From: Acidaminococcales bacterium
GTDB taxonomy: Bacteria; Bacillota; Negativicutes; Acidaminococcales; JAISLQ01
Length of the DNA: 17,080 nt
Assembly (NCBI GenBank): GCA_031275255.1
Contig: JAISPA010000020.1
Location: forward strand, 1 to 17,080
Direction: 5' to 3'
The translations under genes and the position numbers were made by a program. Shown here piece after piece: positions 8,003 to 15,596 of the stretch. Each line of letters begins with the position of its first letter. Within the stretch, counting starts at the first letter, position 1. The notes under the pieces are model-generated. The model ran no database searches, was not told the DNA's origin, and saw only the letters and a list, made by a program, of their open reading frames with translations.

Positions 8003-9724
8003 ATGAATATTCTTACGGTGGTAATGGGCGCGGCGGTTTTCTTAGCGGCCGCGTACGCCGTTTACGGCCGGTTTCTGGGCGAGCGCGTTTTCCGGCTTGA
8101 CGAGTCCGCGGCTACGCCGGCGGTTGCAGTGAATGACGGCCTTGATTTTGTCCCTGCCGCTAAATACGCGTTGCTGGGGCAGCATTTTTCGACTATTACT
8201 GCGGCCGGGCCGATCAACGGGCCTATTTTAGCCGCAGTGCTTTTCGGTTGGGCGCCGGCGCTGCTTTGGGTATTGCTCGGCAGCGTCTTTATCGGCGGCG
8301 TCCAGGATATGGGCAGCCTGATTGCCTCCGTCCGTTACAAAGCCAAATCCATAAGCGAAATAGTCAGGGTAAATGTTTCGCAAAAGGCCTGGCTGATTTT
8401 TATGATTTTCATCTGGATAACCATCGTCTATCTGATCGTGGTTTTCACCGATGTTACCGCCAGTTCTTTTGTCAGCAACATTGTATTGGGCTCGGGCGAG
8501 ACGGTGAGAGGATCGCACATTGCCAGCTCATCGCTTATGTATCTTGTTTTTCCGGCCGTTATAGGGCTTATGACCCGTTATTACAGAATAAACGCGTATA
8601 TTGTCAATATAACAATCCTTTCCCTTACCGTGCTATGTATCTGGGCCGGGCAGGTTTTCCCGGTTGTTTTGCCTTTTCCCGATATAGTTTTGCAGCAGAA
8701 AGTTTGGGGCGCCGTCATACTGCTTTACTGCTTCGCCGCGTCCATGCTGCCGGTATGGCTGCTTATGCAGCCGCGCGGCGTATTGGGAGGGTATCTTTTG
8801 TACCTGGCTTTATTTGTCTCAGCCGTCGGCGTTCTTTTCGGCGATTATTCGATAGAATATCCGGCTTTTACCACGCTCGGCGACAGTGGTTTTTTCGACG
8901 GCGGCTTTTTGCTGCCGATGTTCCCTCTGCTTTTCATTACTGTTGCCTGCGGCGCCTGTTCCGGCTTTCACTCGCTCGTCTCCTCGGGAACCACCAGCAA
9001 GCAGCTGGAATATGAGACGGACGCCAGGGCGGTGGGCTACGGCGGCATGCTGCTCGAAGGCATGGTCGCGGTCATCTCCATTGCCTGCGTAATGATAATG
9101 ACGCAAGATTCGCCTGTCCTGAACAAAGCGCCCAATTTCGTCTACGCGACCGGCATCGGCAATTTTATGGAATTTATCGGCGTACCGATCGTCTTTGGCA
9201 TAACCTTTGGCCTTTTGGCCTTCACCACCTTTGTTTACGATACACTTGACGTATGCGCGCGCCTCGGCCGGTACGTCGTGGAAGAGATAACCGGCTGGAG
9301 CGGGACGAGGGGCAGTATTTTAAGCGCGGGCCTGACCGTGTGCGCGCCGCTGTTTTTGATTTTCCAGACCATCAGGGACAGCAGCGGCCAGATCGTGCCG
9401 ATATGGCGGGTGTTTTGGAATACCTTCGGCGCTTCCAATCAATTGCTGGCGGCGCTTGTACTCGCCAGCGTATCATTCTGGCTGCTGAAAAGCCGCCCGC
9501 AGTCAAAAGTATGGCTGGCTTCTTTTATACCGTCCGTCATTATGCTGATCATGGCCAACTGGGCCCTGTTCAATGCTATTTATGACGGTTGGGTTGCCGG
9601 CAAAGGACATTCGGTCATTCCTGTTGTCTCTGCTGTCCTGATGCTTTTGTCTTTTATTGTCAGCGGAGAGATTTTCCGTTCCATGCTGCGGGTGACCGAT
9701 AATATAACCAAACCGCGACCGTAA
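8003..9724 (+). CDS. cstA: CstA-family membrane transporter (carbon starvation protein A)
   Basis: A 573-residue, highly hydrophobic protein with many membrane segments across its length. It matches the CstA family by the stretches LDFVPAAKYALLGQHFSTITAAGPINGPILAAVLFGWAPALLWVLLG and GGVQDMGSLIASVRYKAKSISEIV near the N terminus, and SGFHSLVSSGTTSKQLEYETDAR in the middle. CstA proteins have been linked to peptide uptake and, in enterobacteria, to pyruvate uptake; the substrate here cannot be read from sequence. The length matches the short CstA form rather than the roughly 700-residue enterobacterial one. GAAGGGG (7988-7994) lies 8 bases before the ATG. It stands alone between the salvage operon and the iron operon, on the same strand as both. 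Confidence 0.92.
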   Translation: MNILTVVMGAAVFLAAAYAVYGRFLGERVFRLDESAATPAVAVNDGLDFVPAAKYALLGQHFSTITAAGPINGPILAAVLFGWAPALLWVLLGSVFIGGVQDMGSLIASVRYKAKSISEIVRVNVSQKAWLIFMIFIWITIVYLIVVFTDVTASSFVSNIVLGSGETVRGSHIASSSLMYLVFPAVIGLMTRYYRINAYIVNITILSLTVLCIWAGQVFPVVLPFPDIVLQQKVWGAVILLYCFAASMLPVWLLMQPRGVLGGYLLYLALFVSAVGVLFGDYSIEYPAFTTLGDSGFFDGGFLLPMFPLLFITVACGACSGFHSLVSSGTTSKQLEYETDARAVGYGGMLLEGMVAVISIACVMIMTQDSPVLNKAPNFVYATGIGNFMEFIGVPIVFGITFGLLAFTTFVYDTLDVCARLGRYVVEEITGWSGTRGSILSAGLTVCAPLFLIFQTIRDSSGQIVPIWRVFWNTFGASNQLLAALVLASVSFWLLKSRPQSKVWLASFIPSVIMLIMANWALFNAIYDGWVAGKGHSVIPVVSAVLMLLSFIVSGEIFRSMLRVTDNITKPRP

Positions 9725-9818
9725 CCGCCCGGATGGTATCTGCGGCGCCTCATCGCGCGGTAAAAACCGGCTTTTGCTTAACGTCAGGCGATTCCGAGGA
9801 TAAAATTCGAAAATATTG

Positions 9819-9847
9819 TTGACAATAAAGTTAGCGTATGCTAACAT
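9819..9847 (+). promoter_or_regulatory. Promoter of the iron uptake operon
   Basis: A consensus TTGACA (9819-9824), a 17-base spacer and TAACAT (9842-9847). The start site would be near 9854. Operator 1 (9830-9845) covers the spacer and most of the -10, so a bound repressor would block polymerase. The leader is then about 140 bases long. Confidence 0.8.
9830..9845. promoter_or_regulatory. Operator 1 (GTTAGC-N4-GCTAAC), probable DtxR-family site
   Basis: GTTAGCGTATGCTAAC: perfect 6-base arms around a 4-base centre, embedded in the promoter. The GTTAG half-site resembles the core of DtxR/IdeR boxes, although the spacing between halves is wider than in the classic DtxR site. The regulator encoded at 16738 onward is the obvious candidate; that link is inference. 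Confidence 0.72.
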
Positions 9848-9863
9848 TACTTTGGGTGATTAA

Positions 9864-9879
9864 GTTAGCCGATACTAAC
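9864..9879. promoter_or_regulatory. Operator 2 (GTTAG-N6-CTAAC)
   Basis: GTTAGCCGATACTAAC: 5-base arms, same 16-base length as operator 1, starting 34 bases after it (about three helical turns). It lies just downstream of the predicted start site. Confidence 0.68.
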
Positions 9880-9896
9880 ACAAACGCCGGAGGAAA

Positions 9897-9912
9897 GTTA
9901 GCCTGTTATAAC
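9897..9912. promoter_or_regulatory. Operator 3 (degenerate, GTTA-N8-TAAC)
   Basis: GTTAGCCTGTTATAAC: the left half is identical to the first seven bases of operator 2, while the right half is weaker (TAAC). It begins 33 bases after operator 2, keeping the phase. The regular spacing is the main reason to accept it. Confidence 0.5.
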
Positions 9913-9916
9913 ATCG

Positions 9917-9956
9917 GCCGGCGCCACCCGCAGCGGCCGCGCCGGCAGCAGCGGGT
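9917..9956 (+). other. Leader RNA with two mutually exclusive stems before the FTR1 gene
   Basis: GCCGGCGC (9917-9924) can pair with GCGCCGGC (9939-9946) as an 8-base-pair stem. ACCCGC (9926-9931) can instead pair with GCGGGT (9951-9956). The two stems cannot form together. No known riboswitch class is recognised, and the GC-rich context makes chance pairing possible. Confidence 0.3.
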
Positions 9957-9996
9957 TGCTTCAACGGTAAGTTATTGTCGGAAAGGAGGCAGCAAA

Positions 9997-11199
9997 TTGC
10001 GGAAATTTTTATCCGTATTAGCCGTACTGGCCTTGTTGTCCGCCGTTTTTGCGACGGACTCGCTGGCGGCCAGCAAATATAAAACCTGGAACGCGATGGT
10101 TGACGATATGGATAAAGTGCTCAACAAATCTTATTCCCTTTATACGGCCGGCAATGTGAATGCCGCCAAAGGGCAGGTCAACGCCGCGTATTTTCAGTTT
10201 TATGAGAAGCTTGGCTTCGAGAAGACCGTGATGTCCTATATTTCCGGCAGCCGGGCGACCAAGGTGGAGTACCAATTCACTATCATAAAAAAGGCCATGA
10301 CCAACAAGCGACCGGCGGCGGAAGTCAAGGCGGCGCTTGACGATCTTTCCAAGTGGCTCAGAGAGGACGCCAATCAGCTCGATGGCACGAAAGAAAGCGA
10401 GTGGGGAGTGTTTTTCAGTTCGCTTTTGATCATTACCAGGGAAGGGTTTGAGGCGATCATTGTGGTTGGCGCCATTGTCGCTTACTTGGTGAAAAGCGGC
10501 AACGCCAAAAAGACGCGCGCGGTTTACCACGGCGCTTTTATCGCGCTGGTGGCCAGCGTTTTGCTGGCTTTTGCCTTAAATAACATTTCCAGCCTGGGCG
10601 GCGCCAATCAGGAGATAATTGAAGGGGCGACCATGCTGGTCGCCGTGGCGGTGCTGTTTTACGTCAGCAACTGGATGGTGGGCAAAGCCGGGGCGGAGGC
10701 CTGGTCGGCCTACATAAAAGACAAGGTGGAAAGCTCGCTCGGCGGCGGCAGCCTGTTTTCGCTCGCTTTCGCGGCCTTTCTCGCCGTCTTTCGCGAGGGG
10801 GCCGAAACCATCCTTTTTTACCAGGCGCTCATGGGCACCACCAGGACTTACACTAACATGCTCTGGGCGGGGCTGGGGGTCGGTTGTGTGCTTTTGGCGG
10901 TTATTTACGCCGCTATCCGTTTTTTGAGCATAAAACTACCGCTGAAACAATTCTTTATCGGCACAAGTTCCTTGTTGGCGATCATGGCGTTTTCTTTTTT
11001 GGGCAAGGGCATCAAGGAACTGCAGGAAGGCAATGTCGTCGGCGTAACGCCGGTGGGCAGTTTTGAGTCGGTTGAGCTTCTGGGCATTTACCCGACGCTG
11101 GAGACCCTTTTGCCGCAGGCCGTGCTGCTATTCGTCACCCTGGCCACTTTTGCCTTGCAAATGCGCAAAAGCGGCCTGTTCAGGAAAAGGGCGGCTTAG
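9997..11199 (+). CDS. FTR1-family high-affinity iron permease
   Basis: Moves iron across the cytoplasmic membrane. I start it at TTG 9997 because AAAGGAGG (9982-9989) lies 7 bases before, and because this gives a clean signal peptide (MRKFLSVLAVLALLSAVFATDSLA, cut near residue 24). The in-frame ATG at 9838 falls inside the promoter. A periplasmic helical region follows to about residue 135, then a membrane domain with the two family-defining REXXE motifs, REGFE (148-152) and REGAE (266-270), which bind iron in the pore. Length is 400 residues. It heads an operon with a P19-like protein, a DUF2318 protein and an ABC exporter-like module, the arrangement seen in P19/FTR1 (FetM/FetP) systems. 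The N-terminal exported domain is typical of bacterial FTR1 proteins and distinguishes it from the bare yeast-type permease. Ferric versus ferrous preference cannot be read directly. Confidence 0.94.
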   Translation: MRKFLSVLAVLALLSAVFATDSLAASKYKTWNAMVDDMDKVLNKSYSLYTAGNVNAAKGQVNAAYFQFYEKLGFEKTVMSYISGSRATKVEYQFTIIKKAMTNKRPAAEVKAALDDLSKWLREDANQLDGTKESEWGVFFSSLLIITREGFEAIIVVGAIVAYLVKSGNAKKTRAVYHGAFIALVASVLLAFALNNISSLGGANQEIIEGATMLVAVAVLFYVSNWMVGKAGAEAWSAYIKDKVESSLGGGSLFSLAFAAFLAVFREGAETILFYQALMGTTRTYTNMLWAGLGVGCVLLAVIYAAIRFLSIKLPLKQFFIGTSSLLAIMAFSFLGKGIKELQEGNVVGVTPVGSFESVELLGIYPTLETLLPQAVLLFVTLATFALQMRKSGLFRKRAA

Positions 11200-11213
11200 A
11201 TTTTGGGGTAGTA

Positions 11214-11228
11214 CAGGGCATAGCCCTG
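11214..11228 (+). other. Small hairpin between the FTR1 and P19 genes
   Basis: CAGGGC-ATA-GCCCTG, a 6-base-pair stem with a 3-base loop, 14 bases after the FTR1 stop. The downstream bases are A-rich (CTAAAATAAAAAA), not T-rich, so it is not an intrinsic terminator on this strand. It may protect or process the mRNA. Confidence 0.4.
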
Positions 11229-11255
11229 CTAAAATAAAAAATTGGAGGAGAAAAA

Positions 11256-11825
11256 ATGAAAAAAGAAAAAATGTTCGCAGTATTTTTGGCACTGATCCTA
11301 TTGGTCGGCACGGCCGGCTACGGCACCGCTTTAGGGGCGATTTCCCCCAGCAGCGCCGCCGGGTTCGAGGAGTTTCCGATTGGCGATGATATCGAAGTCG
11401 GCCCGCTCAATGTGGCAGGCGTGTATTTCCAGCCCGTTGATATGGAGCCGGCCGGCAGCAGCTTGCGCGCCGCCGATTCCGACATGCACATAGAAGCCGA
11501 CATAAGCGCGCTGGAAGGCAACGAACTCGGCTACGGCGCGGGCGATTTCGTACCCTACCTGACCGTCCGCTATGAATTGATAAAAGAAGGCGGCAGGACT
11601 ATTTCCGGCACTTTCATGCCCATGAGCGCAAGCGACGGCCCGCATTACGGCGCGAACGTCAAATTGGACGGCGCGGGGAAATATAAAGTCCGCTTTATTA
11701 TTGAAAACCCGGAAGGGCAAGGGTATCTCCTGCATACCGACAAGGAGACCGGCGTTACCGGCAGATTCTGGAAAACGCCGCTGGTGGCCGAATGGGATTT
11801 TAACTTTGTTCCCAGAGCCTGGTAA
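11256..11825 (+). CDS. P19/Tp34-family periplasmic iron-transport-associated protein
   Basis: A 189-residue exported protein (signal peptide about 1-27, MKKEKMFAVFLALILLVGTAG...ALG). Family members are dimeric periplasmic proteins that bind copper and iron and feed the FTR1 permease. The match is strong: FPIGDDIEVGPLNVAGVYFQPVDMEP (40-65), DMHIEADISAL (76-86), MPMSASDGPHYGAN (121-134) and HTDKETGVTGRFW near the C terminus. The methionine after FQPVD, the His of MHIEAD, the MPM pair and the His of GPHYG are the expected metal ligands, and all are present. A GGAGG site precedes the ATG. It lies between FTR1 and the DUF2318 gene, as in Campylobacter p19 and enterobacterial fetP loci. Hairpins on both sides could set its mRNA level apart from its neighbours. 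Confidence 0.93.
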   Translation: MKKEKMFAVFLALILLVGTAGYGTALGAISPSSAAGFEEFPIGDDIEVGPLNVAGVYFQPVDMEPAGSSLRAADSDMHIEADISALEGNELGYGAGDFVPYLTVRYELIKEGGRTISGTFMPMSASDGPHYGANVKLDGAGKYKVRFIIENPEGQGYLLHTDKETGVTGRFWKTPLVAEWDFNFVPRAW

Positions 11826-11852
11826 CAAAGGCCGCGATTGATGGATTTTAAT

Positions 11853-11894
11853 GCATTTTGCCGCGGCGGGCCAGGATCCGCCGCGGCAAAATGC
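11853..11894 (+). other. Strong stem-loop between the P19 and DUF2318 genes
   Basis: Two perfect 17-base arms (11853-11869, beginning GCATTTTGCCGCGG, and 11878-11894) around an 8-base loop. A short TTTT follows 5 bases after the stem (11900-11903), so it could act as a leaky terminator. With the next ribosome site starting at 11905, an mRNA stability or processing element is equally likely. Confidence 0.75.
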
Positions 11895-11916
11895 GAAATT
11901 TTAGAAAGGAGGCGCC

Positions 11917-13158
11917 GTGCTTAAATATCTGATTCAGGTAACGCAAAATTTGCTGGCGCCCGTGATCATACTGGCGCTTTTCGCGGCTTTGGCGGCAAAA
12001 GGGCGACATAACCGGCTGCTTTACCGGGGGCTCGCGGCCGGCGCTGCGGCCGCCCTGCTGTTGGCCGCCTTCAAAACCTTTACGGTGCTGGTCAACCGCG
12101 AGTATGTCAATATTGTGCTCCTGACGCTGGGCATAGTGACGGAACTTTTTCTTTTGGCGTTGTTATGGGGGAGTGCCAAAGGAAGAAGCGCCGGAGCGCA
12201 CGGATGGGCGCTGGACGCCATAGGCGCGGTTTTTGCCGCCGCGCTGGCTTTTTATTATCTTCCTGACATATTTTTATATCCGACGGAATTTTTGCTGGCC
12301 GGCGAAAGCGCTTTCAGCACAGACTTTCTGTTTAAGACAACAGGCTATTTGTGCGGCCTTTTGCTTACGGCGCTGATTGGCGCGGTGCTTTTTAGGACCG
12401 CCGCTTGTTTGCCTGCCGGCTTTTCGCTTGGGGTTTTCGGTTTGTGCCTGACGGTGGGGCTGATTTCCCAGGCGTCCCTGCTGGTCCAATTTTTGCTGGC
12501 GCGGCGGATCATACCCATGAAAGACTGGCTGTTTGCCCTTTTAATGCCGGCGATCAATTACCGGGATTTTTTTCTGTACATTATGATGGCGGTAACGCTG
12601 ATACTGCCTTTGCTGTTATACAAGCGCAGTTTGCGGGTGCGGGAGCCTTACGCCAACCCCGCCGAGCTGCGCAAGCTAAAGTCCGGCCTGCGCCTGCGCC
12701 GCCGTTTTAGCGCCTTGACCGTCGCCGGGTATATCGGCGTGCTTTTTTGCCTGACCGCCGTCAAGGCTTACGCCGAGCGCGAAGTAGTGCTTTCGCCCAT
12801 CGAGCCGATGAAAATAAGCGACGGCGTGGTTGTGTTGCCGCTGGAGACGATAAACGACTGGCGGCTGCACCGTTACGCCTATGAAGCCGGCGGCGGCGTA
12901 CAGGTACGTTTCATAGTTATCAGGAAGAACAATGCAGCTTACGGCGTGGGCCTGGACGCCTGCGATATATGCGGCCCCACCGGCTACTATGAGCGCGACG
13001 ACCAGGTCATCTGCAAACTTTGCGACGTTGTTATGAACAAGTCGACCATCGGGTTCAAGGGCGGCTGCAATCCCGTGCCGCTGGCCTATGCCCTGAGAGG
13101 CGGCGCCATGTTGATCGACACAAAAGAGCTTGAAAAAGAGAAAACAAGATTCAGGTAA
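11917..13158 (+). CDS. DUF2318 (Fe-S-membrane type) membrane protein
   Basis: A 413-residue protein with about seven to eight membrane segments in residues 1-235, a basic loop (KLKSGLRLRRR, 253-263), one more membrane segment (about 264-284) and a C-terminal DUF2318 domain. The domain carries CDIC (349-352), CKLC (366-369) and C384, a five-cysteine set expected to bind a metal or Fe-S centre, probably on the outer face. Genes of this type follow p19 in Campylobacter and enterobacterial iron systems, where a redox or iron-handling role is assumed but not proven. The start is GTG at 11917 with AAAGGAGG (11905-11912) 4 bases before. It ends 12 bases before the first permease. With the flavolipoprotein at 16278 it could form an electron path for iron reduction; that is inference. 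Confidence 0.85.
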   Translation: MLKYLIQVTQNLLAPVIILALFAALAAKGRHNRLLYRGLAAGAAAALLLAAFKTFTVLVNREYVNIVLLTLGIVTELFLLALLWGSAKGRSAGAHGWALDAIGAVFAAALAFYYLPDIFLYPTEFLLAGESAFSTDFLFKTTGYLCGLLLTALIGAVLFRTAACLPAGFSLGVFGLCLTVGLISQASLLVQFLLARRIIPMKDWLFALLMPAINYRDFFLYIMMAVTLILPLLLYKRSLRVREPYANPAELRKLKSGLRLRRRFSALTVAGYIGVLFCLTAVKAYAEREVVLSPIEPMKISDGVVVLPLETINDWRLHRYAYEAGGGVQVRFIVIRKNNAAYGVGLDACDICGPTGYYERDDQVICKLCDVVMNKSTIGFKGGCNPVPLAYALRGGAMLIDTKELEKEKTRFR

Positions 13159-13170
13159 GGGGGAACCCGT

Positions 13171-14448
13171 ATGTTCTGGCGAATGGTCAAAGGGGCGCTT
13201 TTGCGGCAAAAAGGCAAGATGCTGCTGATCGCCTTTACTATAGCACTGGGGGCGTCGCTGTCCACCGCCATGCTCAATGTCATGCTGGACGTCGGCGACA
13301 AGGTGAACAAGGAATTAAAAACTTACGGCGCGAACATTAACGTCCTGCCCAAGGGCGCTTCGCTCATCGGGGATCTCTATGGGGTCAGCGGCGGGTCGGG
13401 CGTTGCGGACAAATATTTGCTGGAAAACGAGATCGGCCGGATAAAGACCATATTTTGGGCTTTCAACATAGTCGATTTTACGCCCTATCTGGAAACGGCG
13501 GCGAAAATCGGCGGCAACGACGCGCGTCTTGCCGGCGTGTGGTTTAACCATCACCTGGCCCTGCCCACAGGCGAGGAACTGGATACCGGCATGCAGAACA
13601 TGAAAAACTGGTGGCGCCTGTCCGGCGGCTGGCTGTCCGACGCCGACGACGACGGCGCCATGCTCGGCAGCCTGGCCGCGGAGCGGCACGGGGTAAAGCC
13701 TGGCGACAAATTAACGGTCGAGGCGCGGGGGCGGAAAAAACAATTGCAGGTCAGGAGCGTGTTTAACGCGGGCGGCAAAGAAGACGAGGATATTTACGTT
13801 ACGCTGAAGACCGCGCAGGAGCTTTCCGGGCGGCCGGGCCTGGTCAGCCGCATAGAAGTGAGCGCCCTGACGACGCCGGACAACGAATTGTCGCGCCGGG
13901 CGGCGCAGGACCCCAAAAGCCTTTCCACCAAAGAGTGGGAAACATGGTATTGCACAGCCTATGTAAGCGCGATTTGCTATCAAATCAGCGAAGTTATTAC
14001 CGACTCGGCGGTAAAACCCATCCGGCAGGTAGCGGAAGCGGAGGGGGCGATACTGGCGAAAACGAAACTTTTAATGCTGCTGATCACGGTATTCAGCCTG
14101 GCGGGTTCGGCGCTGGGCATATCCAATCTGGTTACCGCCAGCGTGCTGGAACGCGGCAGCGAAATAGGGCTTTTAAAAGCGGTGGGGGCGCGTAATTTCC
14201 CAGTATCCCTGTTGGTGCTTGCCCAAATCATGATCGCCGGCCTGGCCGGAGGGACGGCCGGCTATTTCGCCGGCCTGGGTTTTGCCCGGGTTATCGGGCA
14301 TTCGGTTTTCGGCGCGGCGATAACGGTAAAGCCGATAGTGATACCGCTGGTGGCTGTCCTTACCCTGCTGGTCATTTTGGCGGGCAGCGTCCCGGCCGTA
14401 AGGATGCTGCTCGCATTGAGGCCGGCGCAGGTCTTGCACGGCAGGTGA
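13171..14448 (+). CDS. FtsX-like (MacB-type) ABC transporter permease, first of a pair
   Basis: A 425-residue permease with an N-terminal membrane helix (about 18-37), a large extracytoplasmic domain (about 40-300) containing YGANINVLPKG, and three C-terminal membrane helices. The coupling segment VLERGSEIGLLKAVGA (about 328-343) is the cytoplasmic contact typical of the FtsX/MacB class. Such transporters are usually mechanotransmitters or lipoprotein and peptide movers rather than pores for small ions, so its role in an iron locus is not obvious. The equivalent genes sit at the same place in P19/FTR1 operons of Campylobacter (next to the DUF2318 gene). AAGGGGGAA lies before the ATG. It overlaps the second permease at TGATG. 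Confidence 0.9.
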   Translation: MFWRMVKGALLRQKGKMLLIAFTIALGASLSTAMLNVMLDVGDKVNKELKTYGANINVLPKGASLIGDLYGVSGGSGVADKYLLENEIGRIKTIFWAFNIVDFTPYLETAAKIGGNDARLAGVWFNHHLALPTGEELDTGMQNMKNWWRLSGGWLSDADDDGAMLGSLAAERHGVKPGDKLTVEARGRKKQLQVRSVFNAGGKEDEDIYVTLKTAQELSGRPGLVSRIEVSALTTPDNELSRRAAQDPKSLSTKEWETWYCTAYVSAICYQISEVITDSAVKPIRQVAEAEGAILAKTKLLMLLITVFSLAGSALGISNLVTASVLERGSEIGLLKAVGARNFPVSLLVLAQIMIAGLAGGTAGYFAGLGFARVIGHSVFGAAITVKPIVIPLVAVLTLLVILAGSVPAVRMLLALRPAQVLHGR

Positions 14449-15587
14449 TGACGATGAAGAGAGAAACTTTTTTCCTGAAAATAGTCGCCTGTTCCCTCCT
14501 GCGCCGTCATTCCAAGCTGCTGACGGCGATTTTGGCCGTGGCGGCCGGCGCGGCCATAGTTTCTGGGCTTACCACCATATATTATGATATACCGCGGCAA
14601 ATGGGGCGGGAATTTCGCTCTTACGGCGCCAATTTGCTTTTCGCGCCGGCCGGGGACAGGGCGGCGCTGACTGCGGACGAGGCGGGAAAAGCCGCGCTTT
14701 TTCTGCCGGCGGACGCGGTTGTGGGCGTGGCCGCTTACCGCTACAATACGATCAGGATAAACGAGCAGCCTTTTATGGCCGCCGGCGCCGCCTTGGCCGA
14801 GGTGCAAAAGACCAGCCCGTATTGGCTGGTGCGGGGCGGCTGGCCGCGCGCCGGCCAGGAGGCGCTCATCGGCCAGGAAGTGGCCGACATTACCCGTCTC
14901 GTGCCTGGCAGCGCTTTTACCGCCGTCTTTACCGACCGGCAGGGAAAAAGCTCCGAGCACGCTTTTACCGTCTCCGGCGTTTTGCAGACCGGCGGGACGG
15001 AAGAAGCGTTTGTGTTCATGTCTTTGCCTGATTTTGAAAATATGGCCGGCGCGGGCGGCTTTGACATTGTAGAGTGCAGCGTTTCCTTGCCCGGAGCGGA
15101 TATAGAAAAGCTGGCCGCCCGGATAAACGAAGAAATACCGGGGCTTGCGGCCCGGCCGGTCAGGAGGGTTACCGAATCGGAAACCGTTGTGCTGACAAGG
15201 CTGCAGGCGTTGGTTTATCTTGTTACGGTCGTCGTGCTTTTGCTGACCATGATTTCCGTCGCCACCACCATGCTGGCGGCGGTGGCGGAGCGGCGGCGGG
15301 AGATCGGGTTGAAAAAGGCGCTGGGCGCGCCCAGCGCCAGCATAGTCGCGGAATTTCTAAGCGAAAGCCTGCTGCTCGGCGGCTTGGGCGGCTTGCTGGG
15401 CGGTATTTTCGGTTTTTTGTTCGCGCAGATGATCAGCGCCAACGTTTTTGGCCGCCCCCTGTCTTTCCCGCTTTTGCTGCTGCCGTTTACGGTGGCGGCG
15501 TCCGTCCTGGTCACCGGGGCGGCTTCGGCGCTGCCGGCGAAAAGCGCGGCCAGGGTGGAACCGGCGATTGTCCTGCGCGGAGAATAG
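14448..15587 (+). CDS. FtsX-like (MacB-type) ABC transporter permease, second of a pair
   Basis: A 379-residue partner of the preceding permease with the same plan: an N-terminal helix (about 20-45), an extracytoplasmic domain carrying FRSYGANLLFAPAG, and three C-terminal helices preceded by VAERRREIGLKKALGA, the coupling segment. The shared YGAN motif at the start of both outer domains suggests an old gene duplication and a heterodimer. The ATG at 14448 overlaps the upstream stop; the ATG at 14454 is also possible, since AGGTGA lies 5 bases before it, and a GTG at 14445 is less likely. The stop is 10 bases before the ATPase gene. The transported or sensed substrate is unknown. Confidence 0.9.
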   Translation: MTMKRETFFLKIVACSLLRRHSKLLTAILAVAAGAAIVSGLTTIYYDIPRQMGREFRSYGANLLFAPAGDRAALTADEAGKAALFLPADAVVGVAAYRYNTIRINEQPFMAAGAALAEVQKTSPYWLVRGGWPRAGQEALIGQEVADITRLVPGSAFTAVFTDRQGKSSEHAFTVSGVLQTGGTEEAFVFMSLPDFENMAGAGGFDIVECSVSLPGADIEKLAARINEEIPGLAARPVRRVTESETVVLTRLQALVYLVTVVVLLLTMISVATTMLAAVAERRREIGLKKALGAPSASIVAEFLSESLLLGGLGGLLGGIFGFLFAQMISANVFGRPLSFPLLLLPFTVAASVLVTGAASALPAKSAARVEPAIVLRGE

Positions 15588-15596
15588 GAGCGTGTC

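Noticed and set aside
9725..9818. Terminator after cstA
   Set aside because: An AAAAACCGGCTTTT stretch (about 9762-9775) gives only a weak stem with a mismatch and no T tract; I do not call it.
9838..9996. Upstream ATG extension of the FTR1 gene
   Set aside because: The frame is open, but this ATG lies inside the promoter spacer and operator 1, has no ribosome site, and would bury the signal peptide. TTG 9997 has AAAGGAGG at good spacing.
14262..14960. Minus-strand open frame of 232 codons over the junction of the two permease genes
   Set aside because: Shadow frame with low-complexity basic sequence; both permeases on the plus strand are firmly supported.
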